This document shows positions 35,737 to 44,704 of a stretch of 64,000 nt of DNA, piece by piece. The stretch lies in NCBI GenBank assembly GCA_910585435.1, contig CAJUEJ010000001.1, positions 1-64,000 of the forward strand, written 5' to 3'. A program made the translations under genes and the position numbers. The first letter of the stretch is position 1; each line of letters starts with the position of its first letter. Under the pieces are notes generated by a model, which was not told the DNA's origin, ran no database searches, and worked only from the letters and a program-made list of their open reading frames with translations. The stretch comes from an uncultured Hungatella sp. GTDB taxonomy: Bacteria > Bacillota > Clostridia > Lachnospirales > Lachnospiraceae.

Positions 35737-36822
35737 ATGGAAAAGAAATTAAGAGTCGGCGTATTAGGCGCCACAGGCATGGTGGGACAGAGGTTTTTGT
35801 CCCTTTTGGAGAATCATCCCTGGTATCAGGTAGTGACCGTTGCCGCCAGCCCCCGCTCTGCAGGAAAGACATATGAGGAGGCAGTGGGAGGCCGCTGGAA
35901 GATGAGTAAGCCTATGCCGGAGTCTGTGAAACATCTGATGGTCATGGATGTGAACCAGGTAGAAGAGGTGGCGGCTGGCGTGGATTTTGTATTCAGCGCT
36001 GTGGACATGACAAAAGAGGAGATCAAGGCCATCGAGGAGGCCTATGCAAAGACAGAGACCCCTGTGGTCTCCAACAACAGCGCCCACAGATGGACCCCGG
36101 ACGTGCCTATGGTAGTGCCGGAGGTGAACCCGGAGCATTTTGAAGTTATCCCCTCTCAGCGGAAACGGCTGGGGACAAAAAAAGGGTTTATTGCGGTAAA
36201 GCCTAACTGCTCCATCCAGAGCTATGCGCCGGTTTTGACTGCGTGGAAGGAATTTGAACCCTATGAGGTGGTTGCCACCACATACCAGGCTATTTCCGGC
36301 GCCGGAAAGACGTTTAAGGACTGGCCGGAGATGGTGGAGAATATTATCCCTTACATCGGCGGGGAAGAAGAAAAAAGCGAGCAGGAGCCCTTAAGGCTGT
36401 GGGGAAGCGTGGAGGACGGCGTGATTGTGAAGGCCCAGGAACCAGTGATTACCTGCCAGTGTATCCGGGTTCCTGTGCTGGACGGACATACGGCGGCAGT
36501 ATTTGTGAAATTCAGGAAACAGCCCACGAAAGAGCAGCTTATCGAGAAGCTGGTAAGCTTTAAAGGAGCGCCCCAGGACTTGCATCTGCCCAGCGCCCCC
36601 AAGCAGTTTATTCAGTACTTGGAGGAGGATAACCGGCCCCAGGTTGCCCTGGATGTGAATTATGAAAAAGGGATGGGGATTTCCATAGGCCGTCTCCGTC
36701 CGGATACGGTGTATGATTATAAATTTGTGGGGCTGTCTCACAATACAGTTCGCGGGGCTGCGGGGGGAGCCATTCTCTGTGCGGAGCTTTTGACGGCCAA
36801 AGGGTATATAGAGGCGAAATAA
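35737..36822 (+). CDS. asd: aspartate-semialdehyde dehydrogenase
   Basis: A 361-residue NADPH enzyme making aspartate semialdehyde for lysine, threonine and methionine synthesis. GVLGATGMVGQRF is the nucleotide-binding start and VKPNCSIQSYAP carries the catalytic Cys (about residue 158). The overall form resembles the fungal/archaeal-type Asd rather than the E. coli type. The open frame runs back to 35611 into efp, but the ATG at 35737 follows AGAGGAG and gives the normal N-terminus. The efp terminator lies inside the rejected extension. Confidence 0.92.
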   Translation: MEKKLRVGVLGATGMVGQRFLSLLENHPWYQVVTVAASPRSAGKTYEEAVGGRWKMSKPMPESVKHLMVMDVNQVEEVAAGVDFVFSAVDMTKEEIKAIEEAYAKTETPVVSNNSAHRWTPDVPMVVPEVNPEHFEVIPSQRKRLGTKKGFIAVKPNCSIQSYAPVLTAWKEFEPYEVVATTYQAISGAGKTFKDWPEMVENIIPYIGGEEEKSEQEPLRLWGSVEDGVIVKAQEPVITCQCIRVPVLDGHTAAVFVKFRKQPTKEQLIEKLVSFKGAPQDLHLPSAPKQFIQYLEEDNRPQVALDVNYEKGMGISIGRLRPDTVYDYKFVGLSHNTVRGAAGGAILCAELLTAKGYIEAK

Positions 36823-36869
36823 AAGTCATTCATATAAAAGATTTTAATTTACAGGAGGCAAAGAATAAT

Positions 36870-37928
36870 ATGGGATGTGCAAAGACAGAATTTGGCAGGC
36901 TGGAGGACGGCAGAATGGTGTACCGGTATACATTGACCAATGAGCAGGGGGCGTCTGCGTCCTTTACGGATCTTGGCGGTATCTGGCTTACTATGGTGGT
37001 TCCGGACAGAGACGGCAGGATGGCGGATGTGGTGCTTGGCTATGATACGGTTGAAGGGATCCTGACAGGGCCGGGGCATCCAGGCGAGCCGGTAGGGCGC
37101 AATGCCAACCGGATTGGCGGCGCAAAGCTTGCTATAAACGGCGTGCCCTATGAGCTGGAGAAAAACTGCGGCGGAAAGCACAATCTTCACAGCGGGCCGG
37201 ATTACTACCGGAACCGTGTGTGGGAGGCCCAGGTTGAGGAGGATGGGATGGGGACGAAGATTTCCTTTTCTCTGTCCAGCCCTGACGGGGATCAGGGATA
37301 TCCGGGGAACGCAGACATTACGGTTTCCTATACGCTGATGCCGGACAACAGCCTGAAGCTGGATTATCACATGGTAAGCGACGCAGACACAGTGGCAAAC
37401 TTTACCAACCACGCCTATTTCAACCTGGCAGGCCATGATTCCGGAAACGCCATGAACCAGAAGGTTTGGATCGACGCGGATACATTTACCATTACGGACA
37501 GGGATTCCATTCCCACAGGAGAGCTGGTGCCGGTGAAGGGAACGCCTATGGACTTTACCCAGATGAAGGCCATTGCCAGGGATATTGAGGCGGATTATGA
37601 ACAGCTTATATGGGCAGGAGGCTTTGACCATAACTGGGCCCTGAATCATCCGGAAGGGGAGCTTTCCCTATGTGCCAAAGCGGTGGATGAGGCCAGCGGA
37701 CGGGTGATGGAGGTGTACACAGATCTCCCGGGGGTTCAGTTCTATACTGCCAATTCCATGGCCACGGACATGGGAAAAGAAAAGGCTGTGTATCACAAAA
37801 GGGACGGGTACTGTTTTGAGACCCAGTACTTCCCGGATGCTGTGAATAAGCCGGAATTTGCCTCTTCCCTTTTAAAGGCAGGGCAGGAATATAAGACAAC
37901 GACTATTTACAAGTTCAGCGTGGAATAA
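36870..37928 (+). CDS. galM: aldose 1-epimerase (mutarotase)
   Basis: A 352-residue enzyme interconverting alpha and beta anomers of hexoses. NRIGGAKLAINGVPYEL, NLHSGPDYYRNRVWE with one catalytic His, and FTNHAYFNLAGH with the second are conserved; FDHNWAL and PGVQFYTANSM near the end carry the sugar-binding Asp and the Glu region. No signal peptide. ACAGGAGG precedes the ATG and topB follows by three bases, so the pair is probably co-transcribed, without clear functional logic. Confidence 0.92.
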   Translation: MGCAKTEFGRLEDGRMVYRYTLTNEQGASASFTDLGGIWLTMVVPDRDGRMADVVLGYDTVEGILTGPGHPGEPVGRNANRIGGAKLAINGVPYELEKNCGGKHNLHSGPDYYRNRVWEAQVEEDGMGTKISFSLSSPDGDQGYPGNADITVSYTLMPDNSLKLDYHMVSDADTVANFTNHAYFNLAGHDSGNAMNQKVWIDADTFTITDRDSIPTGELVPVKGTPMDFTQMKAIARDIEADYEQLIWAGGFDHNWALNHPEGELSLCAKAVDEASGRVMEVYTDLPGVQFYTANSMATDMGKEKAVYHKRDGYCFETQYFPDAVNKPEFASSLLKAGQEYKTTTIYKFSVE

Positions 37929-37931
37929 TAC

Positions 37932-39959
37932 ATGACAAAATCGTTATATATCGCAGAAAAGCCCAGCGTGGCCCAGGAATTTGCCAATGCCTTGAAGAAG
38001 AACTGGGGGAGGCGGGACGGGTATCAGGAGGCGGACGATGCCATTGTCACATGGTGTGTGGGCCATCTGGTAACCATGAGCTATCCGGAAAGCTACGACC
38101 CTAAGTATAAGCGGTGGAGCCTTGATACGCTGCCTTTTCTGCCCAAGGAATTTAAGTATCAGGTAATAGAAAGTGTTTCAAAACAGTTTAAGATTGTCAG
38201 CGGTTTGCTAAACCGCAAGGATGTGGAGACTATTTATATCTGTACAGACTCCGGGCGGGAGGGAGAATATATTTACCGTCTGGTGGATCAGATGGCGGAT
38301 GTGAAAGGAAAGGTGAGAAAGCGGGTTTGGATTGACTCCCAGACAGAGGAGGAGATCCTGCGGGGAATCAGGGAGGCAAAGGATTGGAGCCAGTATGACA
38401 ATCTGTCTGCTTCTGCCTATCTCCGGGCAAAAGAGGATTATCTGATGGGAATCAATTTTTCCCGCCTGCTCACATTGAAGTACGGAAATACAGTGTCCAA
38501 TTATCTGAAGAAGGACAGGACCGTGGTTTCCGTGGGAAGAGTGATGACCTGTGTGCTGGGGATGGTGGTGCGCAGGGAGCGGGAGATCCGGGAATTTGTG
38601 AAAACCCCTTTTTACAGGGTCATAGGAACCTTTGCCTGCCAGGAGATGACCTTTGACGCAGAGTGGAAAAGCGTGAAGGGCTCCCGGTATTATCAGACAC
38701 CCTTTCTGTATAAGGAAAACGGGTTTAAGGAGAAAAAGACTGCAGAGGAGCTGATTGGGTTTTTGTCTGAGAATCTGCCTCTCACGGCTGTGGTGGCTTC
38801 GGTGGAACGGAAGAAGGAGACAAAGAATCCGCCTCTTCTCTATAATCTTGCAGAGCTGCAGAATGATTGCTCCAAGATGTTTAAAATAAGCCCTGACGAG
38901 ACTCTCAGGGTGGTGCAGGAGCTGTATGAGAAAAAGCTGGTGACCTATCCCAGGACAGATGCCAGAGTGCTGTCCACAGCAGTTGCCAAGGAGATATATA
39001 AGAATATAAACGGATTAAAACAGTTGGGGCCTTTAAGCGTTTTTGCAGCGGAGGCTCTCCAGTTGGGAAATTATAAGACGATTGCAAAGACACGGTATGT
39101 AAATGACAAGCAGATTACGGATCACTATGCCATCATTCCTACGGGGCAGGGGCTTGGCGCTTTAAACGGCCTGTCGGCCCTGTCGATGAAAGTATACCAG
39201 GTCATAGCCAGAAGGTTCTTAAGCATTTTTTATCCTGCAGCGGTTTACCAAAAGACCACCCTGGATTTAGAAAGGCAGCAGGAGCATTTTTTTTCTGTGT
39301 TCAAGGTTTTGACGGAACAGGGATATCTGAAGGTCGCCGGAAATTTCGGGGACAAGAAAAAAGGGGAGACAGACAAGGAGAAGGAAGCGGGCAGCGAGGA
39401 GTCTGAGAGAAATCAGAAGGACCTGGAAAATCCCGGGTTTTTAAAGATGCTGGCTTCTCTGAAAAAAGGGATGGAGATTCCTGTTGCCGGATTTGCCATC
39501 AAGGAGGGAGAGACCTCCCCGCCTAAACGCTACACCTCCGGATCTATGATTCTTGCCATGGAGAATGCGGGGCAGCTGATTGAGGATGAGGACCTGCGGG
39601 CTCAGATAAAGGGAAGCGGAATCGGTACCAGTGCCACCAGGGCGGAGATTCTGAAAAAGCTGGTGAATATTCAGTATCTGGAGCTAAACAAAAAAAACCA
39701 GGTGATCACGCCTGCACTTTTAGGCGAGCTGATTTTTGAGGTGGTGAATGCTTCCCTAAAGCAGCTTCTCAACCCGGATTTGACGGCAAGCTGGGAGAAG
39801 GGGCTGACCTATGTGGCGGAAGGCAGCATTACTTCTGAGGAGTATATGGTGAAGCTGGAGAACTTTGTGGCCGGAAGAACATATAATGTGTTAAGGCTGA
39901 ATAATCAGTATCAACTGAGAGATAGTTTTGATGCGGCGGCTAATTTTTACAAGAAATAA
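37932..39959 (+). CDS. topB: DNA topoisomerase III
   Basis: A 675-residue type IA topoisomerase. The Toprim domain starts YIAEKPSVAQEFA and contains ICTDSGREGEYIYR; the catalytic Tyr lies in VTYPRTDARVLS (about residue 339). A Lys/Glu-rich stretch at about 470-495 and the segment GSGIGTSATRAEIL follow. There is no C-terminal zinc-finger region, which is usual for Firmicute TopB. It decatenates DNA and resolves recombination intermediates. Chromosomal topB and plasmid or ICE-borne versions are similar; housekeeping neighbours favour the chromosomal one. Confidence 0.92.
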   Translation: MTKSLYIAEKPSVAQEFANALKKNWGRRDGYQEADDAIVTWCVGHLVTMSYPESYDPKYKRWSLDTLPFLPKEFKYQVIESVSKQFKIVSGLLNRKDVETIYICTDSGREGEYIYRLVDQMADVKGKVRKRVWIDSQTEEEILRGIREAKDWSQYDNLSASAYLRAKEDYLMGINFSRLLTLKYGNTVSNYLKKDRTVVSVGRVMTCVLGMVVRREREIREFVKTPFYRVIGTFACQEMTFDAEWKSVKGSRYYQTPFLYKENGFKEKKTAEELIGFLSENLPLTAVVASVERKKETKNPPLLYNLAELQNDCSKMFKISPDETLRVVQELYEKKLVTYPRTDARVLSTAVAKEIYKNINGLKQLGPLSVFAAEALQLGNYKTIAKTRYVNDKQITDHYAIIPTGQGLGALNGLSALSMKVYQVIARRFLSIFYPAAVYQKTTLDLERQQEHFFSVFKVLTEQGYLKVAGNFGDKKKGETDKEKEAGSEESERNQKDLENPGFLKMLASLKKGMEIPVAGFAIKEGETSPPKRYTSGSMILAMENAGQLIEDEDLRAQIKGSGIGTSATRAEILKKLVNIQYLELNKKNQVITPALLGELIFEVVNASLKQLLNPDLTASWEKGLTYVAEGSITSEEYMVKLENFVAGRTYNVLRLNNQYQLRDSFDAAANFYKK

Positions 39960-40014
39960 CGAATACCTGTGAATGATATATGGCACAATTAATGGTGAAA
40001 AAGGAGACGATTTT

Positions 40015-40695
40015 ATGAATAAGGAACAGATGACCATAGGGCAGTTGTATGATACCAGCAAGACTATGGCAGGGGCCATGATGGAGCGATACACCTATCC
40101 ATGGGAAGTACTGCCTCATATCGGAGAAATTATAGCAGCTCTTTCCGCAACCCTTCCAAAAGACGAGTATAACTGCATCGGCGGAAATATTTGGATTCAT
40201 AAGTCTGTCCAGATACCGCCTATTTCCACAGTAAAGGGCCCTGCTATCATCGGGGCAAATGTAGAGGTGCGCCCGGGCGCGTTTATCAGAGGAAATGTAA
40301 TCGTGGGAGAGGGCGCCGTAGTGGGAAATTCTACGGAGCTTAAAAATGTAATTCTGTTTGACGGTGTTCAGGTGCCCCATTATAATTATGTAGGTGATTC
40401 TATTTTAGGATATAAATCCCACATGGGAGCCAGCTCTCTGACCTCCAATGTAAAGTCAGATAAAACCCTGGTAAAGGTCCATGGAGAAGACGGGGATATA
40501 GAGACCGGCCTTAAGAAATTCGGCGCCATGCTGGGAGATTTTGTGGAGGTTGGATGCGGTTCCGTGCTGAATCCCGGAACAGTGGTTGGATCACACTCCA
40601 ATATCTATCCTCTTTCCAGCGTGAGAGGATGCGTGAACGCAAACTCTATCTATAAACGGGATGGCGTGATTGTGGAGAAAAGAGAGAATCCATAA
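40015..40695 (+). CDS. left-handed beta-helix (hexapeptide-repeat) transferase-like protein
   Basis: A 226-residue protein with hexapeptide repeats (IHKSVQIPPISTVKGPAIIG, then VEVRPGAFIRGNVIVGEGAV and LGDFVEVGCGSVLNPGTVVG), the fold of GlmU C-terminal domains and other acyl- or nucleotidyl-sugar transferases. The first ~50 residues are helical and lack a nucleotidyltransferase motif, so it is not a full GlmU. ATG 40015 follows AAGGAG; the earlier ATG at 39973 has no signal. Substrate unknown. A terminator lies 47 bases after its stop. Confidence 0.82.
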   Translation: MNKEQMTIGQLYDTSKTMAGAMMERYTYPWEVLPHIGEIIAALSATLPKDEYNCIGGNIWIHKSVQIPPISTVKGPAIIGANVEVRPGAFIRGNVIVGEGAVVGNSTELKNVILFDGVQVPHYNYVGDSILGYKSHMGASSLTSNVKSDKTLVKVHGEDGDIETGLKKFGAMLGDFVEVGCGSVLNPGTVVGSHSNIYPLSSVRGCVNANSIYKRDGVIVEKRENP

Positions 40696-40741
40696 GGGGG
40701 ATTGCAGCAAAGAGGGAATGTGCCGCTATATGTCCTGGTCC

Positions 40742-40769
40742 AGAATCCTGCAGAGCAGGATTCTTTTTT
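40742..40769 (+). terminator. Rho-independent terminator
   Basis: AGAATCCTGC and GCAGGATTCT form a ten-base perfect stem with a three-base loop, followed by TTTTTT. Confidence 0.92.
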
Positions 40770-40878
40770 CTGATTTTAAAAGAACATTGTAAGATATTTC
40801 CGCGCCCTAATAAAGCAGAGAAAAAGGTATAATAAAGCTGTAGTAAAACAAGACAACAAAGTAAAGGGGCGGTGTAGT

Positions 40879-41670
40879 GTGCGGGTAGCAGTTTGCGATG
40901 ATGACAGAAGATTTTGTTACAAAATGAAAGATATTTTGGAACAATACGAGGAAATCAGGGGGATACATATGGAAACAGACCTGTTTTTTGACGGGAATGA
41001 ACTGTGCGGCAGGCTGGAGACAGGACAGAGGTATCATCTGATTTTCCTGGATGTTCTGATGAAAAAGCTGAATGGCGTGGAGACTGGGAAGTTTATCCGA
41101 AGAGTCATCGACGATTATGATACCAGAATCATATATGTCTCCTGCGACAAGGAGTATGCCATTGAACTGATCCAGAATCAGCCTACCAATTTTTTGAAGA
41201 AGCCAGTTGGAGCCAGACAGATTTTTCAGAATCTGGATGCGATTCAAAGGAGAGACAGAAAGGAACAGAATCAGTTTTTTTACAGGCAGGGAAAATTAGT
41301 TCATGAAATTCCATATTCAGAGATCGTCTATTATCAAAGCATGGGAAGAAAAATTCAAATCCATACCCCCAAACAGGTATATGAATACAACGGAAAATTG
41401 TCACAATTATTAAAGGAGGGCCTGCCTTCTAATTTTATTTGCATTCATAAATCGTATATTATAAACCGAGATTATGTTATGCGGAGAATGTACGACAAAA
41501 TCTATTTAAAAGACACAGAGGAATGGCTTCCTGTCAGCCAGAAATACAGGAAACAGGTGAGGGAAAGCCTGAAGAAAAGTATCATTCATACGTTTGGAGG
41601 GCCTGCAGGGAAGAGCTATGCCGGATTTTCGACGAATTATGACAGGGAAACAGATGAATTTTGCATTTGA
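40879..41670 (+). CDS. LytTR-family response regulator
   Basis: A 263-residue regulator. The receiver domain starts RVAVCDDDRRFCYKM with the phospho-Asp in LIFLDVLMKKLNGVE (about residue 59), and the LytTR DNA-binding domain covers about 130-235 (EIVYYQSMGRKIQIHT, then NFICIHKSYIINRDYV). The start is GTG 40879 after AAAGGGGCGG. A TATAAT at 40828 is a likely -10 for it. No sensor kinase gene is adjacent, so its partner lies elsewhere. This class often controls peptide signalling or envelope genes. Confidence 0.88.
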   Translation: MRVAVCDDDRRFCYKMKDILEQYEEIRGIHMETDLFFDGNELCGRLETGQRYHLIFLDVLMKKLNGVETGKFIRRVIDDYDTRIIYVSCDKEYAIELIQNQPTNFLKKPVGARQIFQNLDAIQRRDRKEQNQFFYRQGKLVHEIPYSEIVYYQSMGRKIQIHTPKQVYEYNGKLSQLLKEGLPSNFICIHKSYIINRDYVMRRMYDKIYLKDTEEWLPVSQKYRKQVRESLKKSIIHTFGGPAGKSYAGFSTNYDRETDEFCI

Positions 41671-41900
41671 AAGTTAAAAAACTATACTTTATGTTATTAT
41701 CTTTACAGCAGCCTGGTACTGTATTGCGGAAGCTCCGGTAAGTTCTGCATTCGTTGTTTCGGCAATGCAGTACCAGATTCCGGTATGCTGCAGGCTTCCT
41801 ACCTGTTTCTGCATGACCGCTGTAAGGGGACTTAAAAAGCCAGGATGCTGCAGATGTATGTGGGGAATGATCCGCAGCGTCCCAACTTTTCCTTTTTATA
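41667..41900 (+). ncRNA. candidate structured RNA with its own promoter and T-run
   Basis: TTGAAA (41667) and TATGTT (41690), 17 apart, predict a start near 41702. The following ~190 bases hold no ORF but strong pairing: CTGGTACTGTATTGC (41716 on) with GCAATGCAGTACCAG is a 15-base stem with one G-T, GGAAGC pairs with GCTTCC across it, and CAGCAGCCTGG can pair with CCAGGATGCTG. The last segment competes with GCTGC/GCAGC inside a GGGAC/GTCCC hairpin that is followed by CTTTTCCTTTTT. Size would suit a 6S-like RNA, but I cannot confirm any family. The strand is inferred from the promoter and T-run. Confidence 0.4.
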
Positions 41901-41921
41901 CCCTCGTCTGCAGAGGGGAAA

Positions 41922-42518
41922 TTAACCGTGAATAATAATACTGATCCGCTTGTAGATCAGGGTGGTTACCAGGGAGACGATGGCTCCCTTTATCAGATTA
42001 AACGGGGCAACGCACACGAAAGCCAGGGTCCATACGCTGGACACAGCAGGATTGATGGCGGCTCCGGCAGCAATGATAGAGTCTAAGGGCATAAAATTGG
42101 AGTAAAACGGAATCATAACCAGGGCGTTTAAGACAGCACCTACAAGAGCCATGGAGACGGTTCCTGCCACCATGCCTATGAGGGCTCCTTTTTTTGTCTT
42201 ATTCAGCTTGTAAATCCAGCCTGCCGGCAGAATCAGGGAACATCCGATGCAGATGTTGGCAAATTCTCCCACAAATCCGGTGGAAGTAGGTTTTAACACC
42301 AGCTTTACAAGAATTTTTACCAGCTCAATGACAGCGCCGGCCAGAGGGCCCATGGAAAAGGTTCCCACTAACACAGGAATCTCACTTAAGTCCAGGCCAT
42401 AAAATGGGGGGGCGATGAAAGGGATGGGGAACTCAAACAGCATCAGCACCGCGCCCAGGGCACCGAACATGCCCATCAGAACCACATTTTTCAGGTTAAA
42501 AACTTTTCTTTCTTTCAT
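41922..42518 (-). CDS. ribU: riboflavin ECF transporter S component
   Basis: A 198-residue membrane protein with about six helices, the substrate-binding S component of an energy-coupling-factor transporter. LMGMFGALGAVLMLFEFPIP is the first helix, and PFYGLDLSEIPVLVG and LKPTSTGFVGEFANICIG match RibU. It works with EcfA/A'/T proteins encoded elsewhere. AAGGAGG lies upstream of ATG 42518 and an FMN riboswitch with terminator precedes it, which confirms riboflavin as the ligand. No lesion is visible. Confidence 0.93.
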   Translation of the reverse strand: MKERKVFNLKNVVLMGMFGALGAVLMLFEFPIPFIAPPFYGLDLSEIPVLVGTFSMGPLAGAVIELVKILVKLVLKPTSTGFVGEFANICIGCSLILPAGWIYKLNKTKKGALIGMVAGTVSMALVGAVLNALVMIPFYSNFMPLDSIIAAGAAINPAVSSVWTLAFVCVAPFNLIKGAIVSLVTTLIYKRISIIIHG

Positions 42519-42624
42519 TTTCTTATCCTCCTTGAGATTTTAATGTACTCCTCAAGCCTTCCTGTGCCTGGGAAAGTATATCTTAGGGCCCGGAGGGGAA
42601 CTGCAGCTTACTGACTGGCAGGCA

Positions 42625-42655
42625 ACAAAAAACCTGAGTATGGGAATACTCAGGG
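42625..42655 (-). terminator. expression-platform terminator of the FMN riboswitch
   Basis: Read on the minus strand, CCTGAGTAT and ATACTCAGG form a nine-base stem with a short loop followed by TTTTTTG. It lies between the riboswitch aptamer and ribU, so FMN binding should favour premature stop. Confidence 0.85.
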
Positions 42656-42687
42656 CCAACACGCATCCAAACCATACGGCATGCAGT

Positions 42688-42798
42688 TTCTTCTCTCATC
42701 CAGACTATACTGTCGGTTTTGGAATTTCACCAAATCAGCCACCTTAGTGGGTCGCGGACTATACCGCCGGTGGGGAATCGCACCCCGCCCCGAAGAAC
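42688..42798 (-). promoter_or_regulatory. FMN riboswitch (RFN element) controlling ribU
   Basis: The minus strand shows the RFN core in order: TTCTTCGGGGCGGGGTG, GATTCCCCACCGGCGGTA, GTCCGCGACCC, the variable arm, TGGTGAAATTCC, ACCGACAGTATAGTCTGGAT and GAGAGAAGAA. The first and last blocks pair as P1. This is the conserved six-stem FMN aptamer, sensing FMN and lowering ribU expression. Confidence 0.96.
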
Positions 42799-43049
42799 TA
42801 GTTATTTACAGGGGATATTATAATACAGTGGGGCGGGAAATGCAAGATGAAAAACTTTCAGATGAAACAAACACAAATTCTCGACATAAAATAGAAGATA
42901 TGGTAGAATAAATAGGTGGCAGGGCCGCTTCGTGATGGATCGGGAGCATGCTCTGTCTCTGACCTGGATACGGGGAAGTGCGATTGGGGAAACGGACTTT
43001 GCATTCCAGGCAATTCTTTGAAAATCTTATGTTCTATGGGGGATAATCT
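42799..43049. other. gap between riboswitch and chemoreceptor remnant
   Basis: About 250 bases that should contain the outward promoter for the riboswitch transcript and for the chemoreceptor gene. I see no gene, repeat or convincing promoter, only AT-rich sequence around 42815-42910 and GC-rich, non-coding text beyond. Confidence 0.4.
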
Positions 43050-44648
43050 ATGAAATTTCTTGTAAACAAAAAACTTTCTACACGCATTAGTATTCTCACT
43101 ACTGCAATTATCCTGACAGGTATGCTGCTTCTTTGGATATTTGTGTCTGCCAATGCGTCTTCCATGGTTAAAAATGACATAACCAACCAGATGACAGATG
43201 CTGTAGAAGCCAGAGCAGCCATCATAGCGAGTACGTAACCTCGGCGGAGGAATATATGACCGCCTTTGCCCTGGGAAGTGAGGTCCGCCAGCTTCTTTTG
43301 CATCCGGAGGACCAGGAGCTGCTGAAAGAGGCCCAGGAATATACCCAGGACTTTGCGGCTGTCAAAGGTATTTTTGAGGGGCTTTATATTGCAACTCCGG
43401 ATACGTATGTCCTGACCCATACCTCGCAGGGGGCCATCGGAATAACCACCCGGTCCGGGGATTCTCTTGACACCTTCCAAAATACTATTTTGTCCCAGCA
43501 GAAGCTGACCAATCTGGGAATCATGAAGTCGCCGGGAACCGGGAGCATGATCCTGTCCATGTACTACCCGATTTTTGAAGGGCAGAGGTGTATCGGATTT
43601 GTGGGGGCCGGCGTGTATGCCAGCCACCTGATGGATGCGCTGCTGAACCTGAATATCAAGGGGCTGCCTGACAGCGAGTACGTGTTCCTGAATGTGGAGA
43701 ACGGGGTATACCTTTACCATCAGGATGAAGCGCTTCTGAATACAGAGACTACAGACCAGGGGTACAAGGAGATTATCCGGCGGATCCAGGCAGAGGGCAG
43801 CACCCAGGCAAGTACATATTCCTACCGGGATGAAAACGGTGTGGGGCGGATTCTGGGAGAGATGGCAAACGGAAATCTTTGCGTGAATGTTACGGAGAAT
43901 GAATCCTACTATATTGGAGATTTTAAGGCATTGTCTGAAAGCCTGAAATCTATCCATGCCAACCTTGTAAGTGTCATCCGGGATATTTCGGATGTGGCCC
44001 GGCTGGTTGATACAAGTGCGGATCAGGTAGCCACAGGCGCGCAGGCATTGTCACAGGGGACTATGGAGCAGGCGTCCTCTGTGGAAGGGCTGGTATCCAA
44101 TGTGACTGCCATCACGTCCCAGATTCAGACCAGCACTGTGCGCTGTGGCAGCGCCAGCCAGCTGGTGGATAAGGCGGCCGGTCATCAAAACCATTGAGGA
44201 CATTGCATTCCAGACCAATATTCTGGCCTTAAATGCCTCCGTGGAAGCCGCCCGGGCCGGCGCTGCAGGAAAGGGATTTTCCGTAGTGGCGGATGAGGTC
44301 CGCAATCTTGCCGCCAAATCAGCTGAAGCCGCCGAGGATACAGGAGGGCTGGTTAACCAATCTATCCAGGATGTAAAGACAGGGACAGATGCCACCAACC
44401 TGGCTGTTTCCGCCATGGAGGTGATCCGTGACTGCATTCAGGAGATTAAGACGCTGATGGATGAGATTGCGGCTGCCAGCATCCGGCAGTCGGAGATGAT
44501 CGTATCCGTAGAAGACGGAATCAAGGAGATTTCCAGAGTGGTGCAGACCAATTCCTCTGCTGCAGATGAAAGCGCTTCCGTTTCCAGGCAGCTGTCCGAT
44601 CAGGCACGGACCCTGAACAGCTTAATCAGCCGGTTCCATATCGCATAG
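43050..44648 (+). pseudogene. methyl-accepting chemotaxis protein with three lesions
   Basis: The N-terminus (KKLSTRISILTTAIILTGML, first membrane helix) is in one frame up to TAA 43236-43238. The extracellular Cache-type sensor continues in a second frame from about 43220 (EYVTSAEEYM), consistent with one lost base. Near 43850 ENGVG runs directly into RILGEMANGNL, so the second membrane helix and most of the HAMP domain have been removed. At about 44175 LVDKAA jumps out of frame into VIKTIEDIAFQTNILALNAS, the signalling hairpin tip, with the preceding ~40 residues gone. The C-terminal signalling part then runs intact to 44648. The receptor cannot work as encoded. Confidence 0.88.
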
Positions 44649-44660
44649 ATATTAAATAGT

Positions 44661-44693
44661 AAGAGGCCGTTGCATCTCTGCAGCAGCCTCTTT
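44661..44693. terminator. hairpin terminator between chemoreceptor remnant and metY
   Basis: AAGAGGCCGTTGC pairs with GCAGCAGCCTCTT with a one-base bulge, followed by TTTGCAT. It lies between convergent genes and may serve both. Confidence 0.65.
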
Positions 44694-44704
44694 GCATGTT
44701 CCTT

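Noticed and set aside
37150..37649. Minus-strand and alternate frames across galM and purL (for example 36849-37649 and 21324-22097)
   Set aside because: Antisense shadows of clearly coding genes with no start signals.
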